Source: Arthrobacter sp. CJ23
GTDB lineage: Bacteria; Actinomycetota; Actinomycetes; Actinomycetales; Micrococcaceae
Assembly (NCBI RefSeq): GCF_024741795.1
Contig: NZ_CP102950.1
Coordinates: forward strand, 1,488,001 to 1,552,000
Direction of reading: 5' to 3'
DNA: 64,000 nucleotides
The position numbers and the translations under genes are program-made. The notes under the pieces were generated by a model, which was not told where the DNA came from, searched no databases, and was given only the letters and a program-made list of their open reading frames with translations. Shown here in pieces: positions 1-8,276 of this stretch. How positions within the stretch are numbered: the first letter of the stretch is position 1; each line of letters begins with the position of its first letter.

Positions 1-471
1 GCCACCACGGCCCTGGTCTACCTGCTGAGCAGCCTCGGCATCGACCTCGCCGCGGCAGTCGAGGATGCCCGCGACGCCGTCACCGGAAGCGTCCCGCAGG
101 AACTGCTCGACGCCGAACAGTTCACCTTCCTCGGACGCGGCTGGACCGTGGGCCTGGCCCACGAGGCCGGGCTGAAGATGCGCGAGGCTGTCCAGGGCTG
201 GACCGAGTCCTACCCGGCCATGGAATACCGCCACGGACCCATCTCCATCGCCGCCCCGGGCCGCGTCACCTGGCTCTTCGGCGAGCAGCCCGAGGGCCTG
301 GAGAACGACATGGCCGTCACGGGCGCCTTGTACATCCACACGGACAAGCACCCGCTGGCCGAGCTGGCCAGGGTCCATAAGGTCACGCTTGAGCGTGCCC
401 GCGTCCGTGGCCTCAACCCGGACCTGCCCCGGAACCTGACGCGTTCCGTCATCCTCGACGTCACCGCGTAG
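1..471 (+). CDS. SIS-domain phosphosugar isomerase/deaminase, AgaS-like (5' end missing)
   Basis: The reading frame is open from base 1, so the N-terminus lies outside the window and only about 156 C-terminal residues are seen. The segment FLGRGWTVGLAHEAGLKMRE followed by EYRHGPISI is characteristic of SIS (sugar isomerase) domains, where the Gly-rich loop binds the phosphate and E and H of the EYRHGP region belong to the active site. Family members isomerise or deaminate amino-sugar phosphates. It is first in a tight cluster with a ROK protein, a PfkB sugar-phosphate kinase, a class II aldolase and a DeoR regulator, which suggests a galactosamine/tagatose-type route. The exact substrate is inferred. 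Confidence 0.8.
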   Translation, partial: ATTALVYLLSSLGIDLAAAVEDARDAVTGSVPQELLDAEQFTFLGRGWTVGLAHEAGLKMREAVQGWTESYPAMEYRHGPISIAAPGRVTWLFGEQPEGLENDMAVTGALYIHTDKHPLAELARVHKVTLERARVRGLNPDLPRNLTRSVILDVTA

Positions 472-479
472 GTCCTCCC

Positions 480-1484
480 ATGGTTCTCGGAGCCGCTGAA
501 GCAGCAGTCCTGGCCTTCGACGTCGGCGGGACCGACCTGAAGGCCGGGCTGGTGGACGCCGACGGCAGGGTGCTGGGCATGCGCCGCGTCCCCACGCCCC
601 TGGATCCCGCCCGCCCCGGCGAGGCCATCCTGGACCGTGTCGCGGAACTAGCCCGGGAACTGGCTGAAGAATTCCCGCAGGCCCCGGCGCGGGCAGCCGG
701 CGTGATCGTCCCCGGAATCGTGGACTCCGCGGCCGGCATCGGCATCTACTCCGCCAATCTCGGCTGGCGGGACTTCCCGTTCACCGCCGAAGCCGAGCGC
801 CGCCTCGGACTGCCGGTCGCCTTCAACCATGACGTCCGCTCAGCCTCGGCAGTGGAACACCGCTACGGCGGCTCCCGGGAATTCGACGATGTGGTGGTGA
901 TGGTGGTGGGCACCGGGATCGCCGCGGCCGTCTTCTCCGGCGGGGAGGCCGTCACCGCCGGCGGCTTCGCCGGCGAGCTTGGCCACGCACTGGTCCCCGA
1001 TCCGGACCGGCCCGGCTCCACCATCCTCGAAGCCGTCGGCTCCGCCGGGGCCATCGCCAAACGCTACACCGCGCATTCGGGCACCCCTGTGGCCGGCGCA
1101 CGCGAGGTGCTGGAACGCGCCCGCGGCGGCGAGGCCCTGGCCGCGCGCATCTGGGCCGACGCCATCGACGCCCTGGCCTTCAGCATCTGCCAGTGCGTGA
1201 GCATCATGGGCACGGAGGCCATCGTGATCGGCGGGGGACTGGCCGAGGCCGGCGAGGAACTCCTTGCGCCCCTGCGTGCCCGCGTTGACCAGATGCTCGA
1301 CTTCCAACGGCGCCCGGTCATCATCCGGGCCCAGCTCGGCCAGGACGCCGGGCTGCTCGGTGCGGCCATGAATGCCCGGACGCTGCTGGCGCCCGTTCCC
1401 GCACTCACGCCCGGTCCCGCACCCGCGCCCGAACATGCGCAGGCACCGCAACACGCCTCCGGCCCCACCGGAGCCGCGCGATGA
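480..1484 (+). CDS. ROK-family sugar kinase or regulator
   Basis: 334 residues. The N-terminal phosphate-binding signature LAFDVGGTDLKAG is at residues 11-23, and the probable catalytic Asp is D118 in NHDVR. There is no N-terminal winged helix, so a kinase is more likely than a NagC-type repressor. The GELGH motif (165-169) is present, but the cysteines of the usual ROK zinc site (CxCGxxGC) are absent: this stretch reads PDPDRPGSTILEAVGS. That places it in the zinc-less subgroup. The Ala/Pro-rich tail (about residues 300-334) looks unstructured. It starts 9 bp after the SIS gene and overlaps the next gene by 4 bp (ATGA), so one operon is likely. Probable role: phosphorylation of a hexose or N-acetylhexosamine. 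Confidence 0.82.
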   Translation: MVLGAAEAAVLAFDVGGTDLKAGLVDADGRVLGMRRVPTPLDPARPGEAILDRVAELARELAEEFPQAPARAAGVIVPGIVDSAAGIGIYSANLGWRDFPFTAEAERRLGLPVAFNHDVRSASAVEHRYGGSREFDDVVVMVVGTGIAAAVFSGGEAVTAGGFAGELGHALVPDPDRPGSTILEAVGSAGAIAKRYTAHSGTPVAGAREVLERARGGEALAARIWADAIDALAFSICQCVSIMGTEAIVIGGGLAEAGEELLAPLRARVDQMLDFQRRPVIIRAQLGQDAGLLGAAMNARTLLAPVPALTPGPAPAPEHAQAPQHASGPTGAAR

Positions 1485-2434
1485 AACGCATCGTCACCGT
1501 CACGCCCAACCCTGCCGTGGACCTGACCTACCACGTACCCGGCATCACGCCCGGTGCCAGCCACCGGGTGCCCGCCCCCATGAGCCGCGCCGGCGGCAAG
1601 GGCCTCAACGTCGCCCGCGTCGCCCACCAGCTGGGCCACCCGGTGCTCGCCATCGCCACCACCGGCGGTGCAGCCGGCCAGACGCTCGCCGCCGAACTGT
1701 GGACCAGCGGCGTGCCCCACTCGCTCGTTGCGGTCGCCGCCGAAACCCGGCGCAGCATAGCGCTCGTGGACACCGTCGGCGGCGAAACCTCCATCTTCAA
1801 TGAGGAAGGCCAGCCCCTGCGCCCGGCCGAATGGCAGGCCCTGGCGGACGCCGTCGTCGAAGGCCTCAACGGCAACGCTGCGCAGCCCGCCGGTGTGCTG
1901 GTCGGCTCGGGCAGCCTGCCGCCCGGGGCGCCGGAAGACTTCTATCCCTCGCTGGTCCGTTTGGCGCACGACGCCGGGATCCCGGCGATCGTGGACACCT
2001 CAGGTTCCGGGATCATCGCCGCAGCCACGGGGGGTGCCGATGTCCTCAAGCCCAACCACCATGAACTGTTCGAGGCCACCGGCGAGAGCAGCCTCGAGGC
2101 CGCAGCCTGGACCCTCATCGGGCTCGGCGCCCGGACCGTGCTGGTCAGCGCCGGAGCCGAGGGCATGCTCGCCTTCGACCATGCCGCCCCCGGCGGCTAC
2201 TGGTCCGCGCGGCTGCCCGAACCGCTCAGCGGCAACCCCACAGGAGCCGGCGACGCCGGTGTGGCAGCTGCCGCCGCCGCCCTCGCCGAGGGCATCACCG
2301 AGACCCGCGAGATCCTGCGCCGCGCCACCGCCTGGTCCGCCGCCGCCGTGCTCATGCCGGCCGCCGGCGAGATCTCGCCCCGGTACCGGGAACTCGAAGA
2401 ACAACTGATCGTCACATGGAAGGAGACCCGGTGA
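1481..2434 (+). CDS. 1-phosphofructokinase/tagatose-6-phosphate kinase family (PfkB)
   Basis: 317 residues, the usual length of the FruK/LacC branch of PfkB kinases. The N-terminus VTPNPAVDLTYHV and the GGKGLNVARV motif near residue 40 bind the sugar phosphate. The C-terminal signature GNPTGAGDA (251-259) carries the catalytic Asp258 and the anion hole. The expected reaction is ATP-dependent phosphorylation of tagatose 6-phosphate or fructose 1-phosphate to the 1,6-bisphosphate. The start codon overlaps the stop of the ROK gene, and its own stop overlaps the aldolase start (GTGA), so translation is probably coupled. The aldolase downstream would cleave the product. Tagatose versus fructose specificity cannot be settled from sequence alone. 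Confidence 0.87.
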   Translation: MKRIVTVTPNPAVDLTYHVPGITPGASHRVPAPMSRAGGKGLNVARVAHQLGHPVLAIATTGGAAGQTLAAELWTSGVPHSLVAVAAETRRSIALVDTVGGETSIFNEEGQPLRPAEWQALADAVVEGLNGNAAQPAGVLVGSGSLPPGAPEDFYPSLVRLAHDAGIPAIVDTSGSGIIAAATGGADVLKPNHHELFEATGESSLEAAAWTLIGLGARTVLVSAGAEGMLAFDHAAPGGYWSARLPEPLSGNPTGAGDAGVAAAAAALAEGITETREILRRATAWSAAAVLMPAAGEISPRYRELEEQLIVTWKETR

Positions 2435-3270
2435 CCCTGGTGAACACGCGGGAACTGATGGACAAGGCCGCGGCCGAAGGCACGGGCCAGGGGGCGTTCA
2501 ACATCGTCCACCTGGAAACCGCCGAAGGCCTGGTGGCCGGTGCGGAAGCCGCCGGCGTTCCGCTGATCCTGCAGATCTCCGAGAACTGCGCCAAGTTCCA
2601 CGGCGGCCTGGAACCCGTGGCGTTGGCCGCACTGGCGATTGCCCGCGATGCCGATGTGCCGGTCGCACTGCACCTGGACCACGCCGAGTCAGAGGAACTC
2701 GCCCTCGCGGCGGTGGACCTGGGCTTCGGTTCGGTGATGTACGACGGCGCGCACCTCCCGTACGAGCAGAACGTCGAGGCCACCCGGCGCGTTGCCCGCT
2801 ACGCCCACGAGCACGGCGTGTACATCGAAGCCGAGCTCGGCAAGGTCGGCGGCAAGGACGGCGCCCACGCTCCGGGCGTCCGCACCGACCCCGTGGAGGC
2901 CAGCGCCTTCGTCGAAGCCACGGGCGTGGATGCCCTCGCCGTGGCGGTGGGTTCCTCGCATGCGATGACCGAACGAAGCGCCGCGCTGGACCTGGCCCTG
3001 ATCGCCCAACTCAAGTCCGCCGTCGGGAAACCGCTGGTGCTGCACGGCTCCTCGGGCGTCACAGACGAGATGATTGTCGCCGCGATCGGCGCGGGTATGA
3101 CTAAGATCAACGTATCCACACACCTGAACGGGTTCTTTACCCGCGCCGTCCGTGAGTACCTGGATGCCAACCCTGCAGTGGTGGATTCCCGGAAGTACAT
3201 CAAGGCCGGCCGGGACGCCCTGGTGCTGGAATCCGCACGTTTGCTGACGCTCTTCGCGAAGGCGAAGTAG
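2431..3270 (+). CDS. Class II ketose-bisphosphate aldolase (GatY/KbaY/Fba family)
   Basis: The GTG start at 2431 is preferred over the upstream in-frame ATG at 2416 because AGGAGA at 2421 lies at the right distance and the GTGA overlap with the kinase stop is typical of operons. The protein has 279 residues. HLDHAES at 81-87 supplies the proton-donor Asp83 and zinc ligand His84. Further conserved blocks are EAELGKVGG, GSSHA, LHGSSGV and KINVSTHLN, which bind zinc and the substrate phosphate. It should cleave tagatose or fructose 1,6-bisphosphate to dihydroxyacetone phosphate and glyceraldehyde 3-phosphate. It completes the sugar-phosphate route begun by the preceding genes. Confidence 0.9.
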   Translation: MTLVNTRELMDKAAAEGTGQGAFNIVHLETAEGLVAGAEAAGVPLILQISENCAKFHGGLEPVALAALAIARDADVPVALHLDHAESEELALAAVDLGFGSVMYDGAHLPYEQNVEATRRVARYAHEHGVYIEAELGKVGGKDGAHAPGVRTDPVEASAFVEATGVDALAVAVGSSHAMTERSAALDLALIAQLKSAVGKPLVLHGSSGVTDEMIVAAIGAGMTKINVSTHLNGFFTRAVREYLDANPAVVDSRKYIKAGRDALVLESARLLTLFAKAK

Positions 3271-3292
3271 CTCCAACCGCGAAAGGCCCGTG

Positions 3293-4078
3293 ATGACCCG
3301 CACCGATCGGCTGAACGCCATCCTTGATCTGCTGGCCGAGTCCGGCCACGTTGAGGTCGAGGACATCGTGACACGCTTGGCGGTCTCGCCTGCCACGGCG
3401 CGCCGCGACCTGGACAGCCTCGCCAAGCAACGGCTGCTCAGCCGGACCCGCGGCGGTGCCACCACTGGATCGGTTGCCTACGACCTCCCGGGCCGCTACA
3501 ACCGTGACGACCACGCAGAGGCGAAGCAGGACATCGCCCTGGCGGCGTCCAAGCTCATCCAGCCGGGGGCCGTCATCGGCCTCAGCGGCGGAACCACCAG
3601 CACGGCCCTGGCCCAGGTCCTGTCCACGCGGGAGGACCTCAACGCGCCGTCGAACCGGCCCATGCTGACCGTGGTCACCAACGCGATCAACATCGCCGCG
3701 GCCCTCGCGGTGCGGCCCAACATCAAGATCATGGTCACAGGCGGCATCCTGAACCCCCGCTCCTATGAGCTGGTGGGCCCGTACACGGACGTCATCATGC
3801 AGAAGGTTGCCCTGGACATTGCGTTCATCGGGGTCAACGGCGTGGACCCCGGACTCGGACCCACCATTACGGATGAGGGCGAGGCCATGGTCAACACCGT
3901 CATGGCCCGCCGCGCCACGGAATCGTACGTCCTGGCCGACTCCTCCAAGGTGGGCCGCCGCGCCTTCGCCGCGATGGCGGGCTACGAGTTCCGCCACCTC
4001 ATCACGGACTCCGGCATTACCGCCGAGGAGAAGGCCGCGTTCGAGGCGGGCGGCACCGAAGTGATCGTGGCCGGCTAA
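3293..4078 (+). CDS. DeoR/GlpR-family transcriptional regulator
   Basis: About 261 residues. The N-terminal DeoR winged helix (about 3-58) contains the family signature region LAVSPATARRDLDSLAKQRLL followed by RTRGGA. The rest is a DeoRC sensor domain with GLSGGTTS and NGVDPGLGPTITDEGEA, the ISOCOT fold that binds a phosphosugar effector. The start is ATG 3293 with GAAAGG six bases upstream; a GTG three bases earlier is also possible. It lies 22 bp behind the aldolase in the same operon, so it is probably a local repressor released by an intermediate of this pathway. Its operator was not identified because the operon promoter lies outside the window. Confidence 0.88.
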   Translation: MTRTDRLNAILDLLAESGHVEVEDIVTRLAVSPATARRDLDSLAKQRLLSRTRGGATTGSVAYDLPGRYNRDDHAEAKQDIALAASKLIQPGAVIGLSGGTTSTALAQVLSTREDLNAPSNRPMLTVVTNAINIAAALAVRPNIKIMVTGGILNPRSYELVGPYTDVIMQKVALDIAFIGVNGVDPGLGPTITDEGEAMVNTVMARRATESYVLADSSKVGRRAFAAMAGYEFRHLITDSGITAEEKAAFEAGGTEVIVAG

Positions 4079-4084
4079 GTCCCG

Positions 4085-4765
4085 CTAGAAGCGCATCGGG
4101 GGAGCATCCAGCACGGAGTCGTCCACGCTGCGCGCCACCCACTGGCTGAACGGTGTGTCCAGGCTGTACTGGCCGTCGTCGTTGCGCAGCAGTGTGCGCA
4201 GTTCCCCGTTCCCGGGGTTGTTGAGTGACTCGAAGTACTCAACCGTCCAGTGGAACCAGCGCATGCAGAACAGGCGCATGGTCAGCCCATGCGTCACCAG
4301 CAGGGTGTTGGGCGCGTAGCTGGGCTTTTCCCAGTGCCGGTACAGGGTCTCCATGAAAGACGAGATGCGGTCGTACACATCCGAACCGGACTCGCCTTCC
4401 CGGAAACGGTAGAAGAAGTGCCCGTAGAGATTGCGCAGTTCCTTCTGGTCCTCGATGTCGCCGGCAATCTGGAAGTTGGCCCAGTCCTGCTCGCGGAGCC
4501 GCGGCTCCTCGATCACCCGTTCCGTGAGATTGCCCAGGTTCATCGCCTCCAGGGTCTGGTACGCCCTCAGGTACGGCGAAACGTAGACGCACACCTGCTG
4601 GCCGTCCAGTGCCCTCTTCAGCCGCTCGCCCGTGGCCCTCGCCTGCCCGATCCCGCGCTCGGTCAGCGGGATGCGGTAGTCCGGGACACGGTTGTAGATC
4701 GAGGTGTCGGCATTGGCGGCGGACTGGCCGTGCCGGATCATGAAGATTCTCCCTGGCGCGCTCAT
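4085..4765 (-). CDS. Histidine phosphatase family protein (phosphoglycerate mutase-like)
   Basis: Starting at ATG 4765 the protein has about 226 residues. FMIRHGQSAAN contains the phospho-accepting His12 in the RHG signature; LTERGIGQARATG and LLVTHGLTMRLF provide the remaining phosphate-pocket residues including the second His. The framing fits the PhoE/GpmB branch of cytosolic phosphatases. An in-frame extension to 4855 is rejected because it is Pro/Ala-rich and runs into the divergent promoter region, but the true start could be a few codons away because GGGAGG directly abuts this ATG. It is convergent with the DeoR gene (6 bp gap) and divergent from the CPBP gene. The substrate is unknown. 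Confidence 0.85.
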   Translation of the reverse strand: MSAPGRIFMIRHGQSAANADTSIYNRVPDYRIPLTERGIGQARATGERLKRALDGQQVCVYVSPYLRAYQTLEAMNLGNLTERVIEEPRLREQDWANFQIAGDIEDQKELRNLYGHFFYRFREGESGSDVYDRISSFMETLYRHWEKPSYAPNTLLVTHGLTMRLFCMRWFHWTVEYFESLNNPGNGELRTLLRNDDGQYSLDTPFSQWVARSVDDSVLDAPPMRF

Positions 4766-4875
4766 CCTCCCAAGCATAGGTCCGGGCGCGCCCAGCTCAG
4801 TGCCGTGCGGGCGCACCGCGGGGCGTCCAGCCGCCGCCGGGGGAATCATCAGCAAAGTAGGGGCAAGATAGGAAC

Positions 4876-5637
4876 ATGTTCCTTGCCTCCCACCGCCGGC
4901 TTCGCGCAGAGGTGCTCATTGTCCTGGGATTGTCCCTGGGGCAGTCGGCCGTGTACTCCGTGGTCCAGTTGCTGGACAAGATGACCCGGGCGCCCCTTGC
5001 CGAGGCCACCTCCACGCTCAACCGTTCGCAGAACACACGCGAATACTTCGATCTGACATACCAGCTTCTGGACATTGCCTTCGCGCTGGTTCCCGTGGTC
5101 CTGGTGTTCTATTTCCTGTCGGTCCAGCGGCAGGCGGAGAGCCCCTCGGCGTTCGCCCGCCTCGGCTTCAACTTCGCCCGCCCCGGCCGCGACGTCCTCC
5201 AAGGACTCGGCCTGGCCGCGGCGATCGGGATCCCGTCACTGGGGCTGTATGCGGCGGGCAGGGCCTTGGGGATCACGACGGCGATCATCCCCAGCGGCCT
5301 GGACGCGTGCTGGTGGACCGTGCCCGTCCTGGTCCTTTCGGCTGTGCGGCACGCCATCGTCGAAGAGGTCATCGTGGTGGGCTACCTCCTGGACCGCTTC
5401 GGGAAATTCGGCTGGAGCACTCCGCTGGCCATCGTGCTCAGTGCCCTGCTGCGCGGAAGTTACCACCTCTACCAGGGCTTCGGACCCTTCATCGGCAACG
5501 CCATCATGGGCCTGCTGTTTGCCTGGCTCTACACCAAGACCAAGAGGGTCATGCCGCTCGTGGTGGCGCACGCCCTGCTGGACATTGTGGCCTTCGTGGG
5601 CTTCAGCCTGTTCGGCAAGGCGGTGGGCCTCGGCTAG
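4876..5637 (+). CDS. CPBP-family intramembrane glutamic protease
   Basis: 253 residues with about six to eight hydrophobic segments. CPBP/CAAX-protease motif 1 appears as VEEVIVVGYL with Glu163-Glu164; the Arg that normally follows (EExxxR) is replaced (Val168). Motif 2 is RGSYHLYQG with His197, and HALLDIV near the C-terminus fits motif 3. The EEVxVVGY/RGSYHLYQG version is one I associate with actinobacterial members. Substrate and role (prenyl-protein processing or bacteriocin self-immunity in characterised relatives) cannot be inferred here. It is transcribed divergently from the phosphatase and ends ahead of a strong bidirectional terminator. Confidence 0.82.
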   Translation: MFLASHRRLRAEVLIVLGLSLGQSAVYSVVQLLDKMTRAPLAEATSTLNRSQNTREYFDLTYQLLDIAFALVPVVLVFYFLSVQRQAESPSAFARLGFNFARPGRDVLQGLGLAAAIGIPSLGLYAAGRALGITTAIIPSGLDACWWTVPVLVLSAVRHAIVEEVIVVGYLLDRFGKFGWSTPLAIVLSALLRGSYHLYQGFGPFIGNAIMGLLFAWLYTKTKRVMPLVVAHALLDIVAFVGFSLFGKAVGLG

Positions 5638-5683
5638 GGGCGGGCGTCGGCTAGGGGCGGGGCAGGAACCGCCCTTAAAGAAA

Positions 5684-5741
5684 TTCGGCCGCCATCGGTG
5701 GGTGACGTCATTGGCACCCGCTGATGGCGGCCGAAGCTTTT
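5684..5741. terminator. Bidirectional intrinsic terminator
   Basis: Perfect 13-bp arms (TTCGGCCGCCATC at 5684-5696 and its complement at 5723-5735) are followed by GCTTTTT and preceded by AAAGAAA, so the hairpin can terminate in both directions. It sits between the convergent CPBP (+) and VOC (-) genes. Confidence 0.85.
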
Positions 5742-5789
5742 TGGGCAGCCTTGCCCAGGGTCCGGGCCGGGGCCCGGGGAGAGAGAACG

Positions 5790-6428
5790 TCAGATGGTGA
5801 CGGCGCCCGTGGCGGTTTCGAACGTGACGGACATGATGCCCGGGGTACCGTGCGGAGCCATCCACAGGACAGCGACGTCCTCGAGCGGCTTCTCCACGGG
5901 TTCGCCCAGCCACTCTGTCACACGCTCTGCCGAACCCGCAATGGTCAGGCTCGACATCTTGACGTTGCTTTCGTAGACCTTGGACGGGTGGAGCCCGGGG
6001 TCGCCCTCCCACTTGAGCAGGTAGGGAACCTGCGGGTCGGCGATGAGCCCGAGGATGCCGATCTGCTGCCAGACGAGTTCCCGGCCGTCCGGGAACTTGC
6101 GGTTGCCTGGTACAGCGGAGCGGCCGAGGCGTACTTCAAACGGTGCCAGGTCGTCAACAGCGACGCACCAGCCCATCCAGCCGCCGCCCGCGGCGGACCG
6201 TGCACGGACTGCCTGTCCGAAGGGTGCTTTGTCGGAAGCCGGGTGGTCCAGGACCTCCACAACTTCCAGGTACTTGTTGTCAGCGAGGGGAATGATCATG
6301 TTCCGGGTGCCGAAGCGCGGGTGCACTCCGCCCCGGACCGCGTCCACTCCCAGAGCCGCTGAAATTCGTTCGGTAGTGGCCAACAGGCCATCTCGTTCAC
6401 AAGCGTAAGAGACGTGATCCATGCGCAT
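5790..6428 (-). CDS. VOC superfamily (glyoxalase-like) protein
   Basis: 212 residues. The N-terminus MRMDHVSYACERDGLLATTERISAALG is the first beta-alpha unit of a vicinal-oxygen-chelate fold of the glyoxalase-like type, with RFGTRNMIIPLADNKYLEVVEVLDHP as the paired strands. His5 and a Glu in YLEVVEVL are candidate metal ligands. The C-terminal half (about 125-212) repeats the fold less clearly and contains LLKWEGDPG. The substrate is unknown. It is divergent from metY with a 229-bp spacer that carries the metY promoter. Confidence 0.78.
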   Translation of the reverse strand: MRMDHVSYACERDGLLATTERISAALGVDAVRGGVHPRFGTRNMIIPLADNKYLEVVEVLDHPASDKAPFGQAVRARSAAGGGWMGWCVAVDDLAPFEVRLGRSAVPGNRKFPDGRELVWQQIGILGLIADPQVPYLLKWEGDPGLHPSKVYESNVKMSSLTIAGSAERVTEWLGEPVEKPLEDVAVLWMAPHGTPGIMSVTFETATGAVTI

Positions 6429-6565
6429 GGCTTCATCTTGGCACTTTGTGATCGGGGTCTCAGCTAAGCCAAGCCTAAGTTACGTGGGATGTTATCTGGG
6501 GCTTGCGCGCCGTAGTCACGCGGGGACGTGCGGGGACTGAAAAATACTGCGTTCGTCACAATGCT

Positions 6566-6593
6566 TTGAAGGCCGTCGGGAGCTTCCTAGACT
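6566..6593 (+). promoter_or_regulatory. Probable metY promoter
   Basis: TTGAAG (6566-6571) and TAGACT (6588-6593) are separated by 16 bp and resemble a sigma-A promoter. Transcription would begin about 6600, leaving a leader of about 58 nt that contains a GC-rich hairpin around 6604-6631. No riboswitch fold was recognised here. Assigned by pattern only. Confidence 0.45.
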
Positions 6594-6657
6594 GGCCTCA
6601 CTGCCGGCCCCGGGGCTCAGCCCGGGCCGGTCAAGCCACCGCGAACAGGAGCCCGCC

Positions 6658-7974
6658 ATGTCCCAGGGATGGTCATTCGAAACCCGCCAGATCCATGCAG
6701 GCCAGCAGCCGGACGCGGCCACCGGGGCCCGCGCGCTTCCCATCTACCAGACCACGTCCTTCGTTTTCCCCAGCGCCCAGAGTGCGGCCGACCGCTTTGC
6801 CCTGGCAGAGCTGGCCCCGATCTACACGCGGATCGGCAACCCCACGCAGGATGCCGTGGAGCAGCGCATCGCGGACCTCGAAGGCGGACTCGCGGCCCTG
6901 CTGCTCAGCTCTGGCCAGGCTGCGGAGACCTTCGCCATCCTCAATGTCGCCGAGGCCGGGGACCATGTGGTCGCCAGCCCCAGCCTGTACGGCGGCACGT
7001 ACAACCTGCTGGCGCACACGCTGAAGAAATTCGGCATCTCGGTCACGTTCGTGGCGGACCCGGACAATCTCGAGGACTGGCGTAACGCCGTGCAGCCGAA
7101 CACCAAGCTGTTCTTCGCCGAGGTGGTCTCCAACCCCCGCCAGGACGTTCTCGACATCGAGGGTGTCGCCCGCACCGCGCACGAGGCCGGTGTGCCGCTC
7201 ATTGTCGACAACACCCTGTCCACGCCCTACCTGATCCGGCCCATCGAATGGGGTGCGGACATCGTGGTGCACTCGGCCACCAAGTACCTCGGCGGACACG
7301 GCGCCGCGATCGCCGGCGTGATCGTCGACTCCGGAAACTTCGATTTCGGCAAGGACCCTGCCCGCTTCCCGGGCTTCAATACGCCGGACCCCAGCTACAA
7401 CGGCCTGGTCTACGCCCGTGACCTCGGCAAGGACGGGGCCCTGGGCGCCAACCTCTCCTACATCCTCAAAGCCCGCGTCCAGCTGCTGCGCGATCTCGGC
7501 TCGGCCGTGTCCCCGTTCAATGCCTTCCTGATCTCCCAGGGCATTGAAACGCTCAGCCTGCGCGTGGAGCGGCACGTGGACAACGCCACGCGCGTGGCGG
7601 AATGGCTGGAAGGCCGCGACGACGTCGAATCGGTCGCCTATGCGGGCCTGCCGTCAAGCCCCTGGTTCGAGCGCGGCCGCAAATACGGCCCCCGCGGCAC
7701 GGGCGCCGTGGTCGCTTTCACCATCCGCGGGGGAGTGGAAGCCGGCAAACGCTTCGTGGATGCCCTCGAACTGCACTCCCACGTGGCAAACATCGGTGAC
7801 GTCCGTTCGCTGGTCATCCACCCGGCGTCGACCACCCACAGCCAGCTGAGTGCCGAACAGCAGGCCATCGCCGGCGTGTCTCCGGGGCTGGTCCGGCTCT
7901 CCGTGGGCATCGAGCACATCGATGACATCCTGGCGGACCTCGACGCAGGTTTCCGCGCCGCGAAGGGCGCCTGA
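6658..7974 (+). CDS. metY: O-acetylhomoserine sulfhydrylase (bifunctional O-acetylhomoserine/O-acetylserine aminocarboxypropyltransferase)
   Basis: 438 residues, the typical length of MetY rather than the shorter CGS/CBL enzymes. It is a cytosolic PLP enzyme of the Cys/Met metabolism family: [11 protein letters not shown] carries the PLP lysine K209, [14 protein letters not shown] the cofactor-ring Asp, and the N-terminus [12 protein letters not shown] is standard. It makes homocysteine from O-acetylhomoserine and sulfide. The start ATG follows ACAGGAGCCCGCC. metX, which makes its substrate, lies 302 bp downstream behind its own promoter and riboswitch, so the two genes can be controlled separately. 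Confidence 0.95.
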   Translation: MSQGWSFETRQIHAGQQPDAATGARALPIYQTTSFVFPSAQSAADRFALAELAPIYTRIGNPTQDAVEQRIADLEGGLAALLLSSGQAAETFAILNVAEAGDHVVASPSLYGGTYNLLAHTLKKFGISVTFVADPDNLEDWRNAVQPNTKLFFAEVVSNPRQDVLDIEGVARTAHEAGVPLIVDNTLSTPYLIRPIEWGADIVVHSATKYLGGHGAAIAGVIVDSGNFDFGKDPARFPGFNTPDPSYNGLVYARDLGKDGALGANLSYILKARVQLLRDLGSAVSPFNAFLISQGIETLSLRVERHVDNATRVAEWLEGRDDVESVAYAGLPSSPWFERGRKYGPRGTGAVVAFTIRGGVEAGKRFVDALELHSHVANIGDVRSLVIHPASTTHSQLSAEQQAIAGVSPGLVRLSVGIEHIDDILADLDAGFRAAKGA

Positions 7975-8084
7975 GGGCGGTCGCAGGAAGGCTGCGGCGA
8001 GACTGCGGGGGCGTCCGGCGGGGCGTGCGATTCTTCGCCGGACTGCCCTCGCGGCTGCGCTTTGGTGAACAAAACTGCGCCCAG

Positions 8085-8103
8085 GTGTCACATAAGTGTC
8101 ACA
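8085..8103. promoter_or_regulatory. Tandem GTGTCACA direct repeat upstream of the metX promoter
   Basis: GTGTCACA occurs at 8085-8092 and 8096-8103, an 11-bp period that is one helical turn. It lies just upstream of the putative -10 element of metX, where an activator or repressor would bind. The cognate protein is unknown. Confidence 0.5.
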
Positions 8104-8131
8104 ATCTTCGCCAGATGGACCCTCTTCTTCC

Positions 8132-8137
8132 TACACT
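8132..8137 (+). promoter_or_regulatory. Putative -10 element of metX leader
   Basis: TACACT at 8132-8137 would place the transcription start at about 8144, immediately before the first stem of the riboswitch (8147). No good -35 is visible, which fits an activator-dependent promoter. Confidence 0.4.
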
Positions 8138-8146
8138 CGTAGTCAT

Positions 8147-8260
8147 AGGTCATGAGTGCCAGTGACAGCCCCGGCTTGCTGGCCGGCAACCCTCCTTCCG
8201 CGGTGGGGTGCCCCGGGTGAAGACCTGGCCTTCCGCTTTGTTGGCGGCGGGCAAGCGCGA
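8147..8260 (+). promoter_or_regulatory. SAM-IV riboswitch upstream of metX
   Basis: The leader contains GGTCATGAGTGCCAG, CCCGGCTTGCTGGCCGGCAA, CGGTGGGGTGCCCCGGGTGA and a distal GGCGGGCAAGCGCG, in the order and spacing of the actinobacterial SAM-IV class (as recalled for the mycobacterial metA/metX leader). AGGTC (8147-8151) pairs with GACCT (8222-8226) to close the core, and the downstream arm can form the class-specific pseudoknot. The RNA ends 17 nt before the metX start, so translational control by hiding the GTGAGGTG ribosome site is likely. SAM, the end product of methionine metabolism, would shut metX off. Confidence 0.9.
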
Positions 8261-8276
8261 TGTGAGGTGTCACCGA

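Noticed and set aside
6604..6631. Riboswitch in the metY leader
   Set aside because: Only one GC-rich hairpin is present; the conserved SAM-binding core found upstream of metX is absent.
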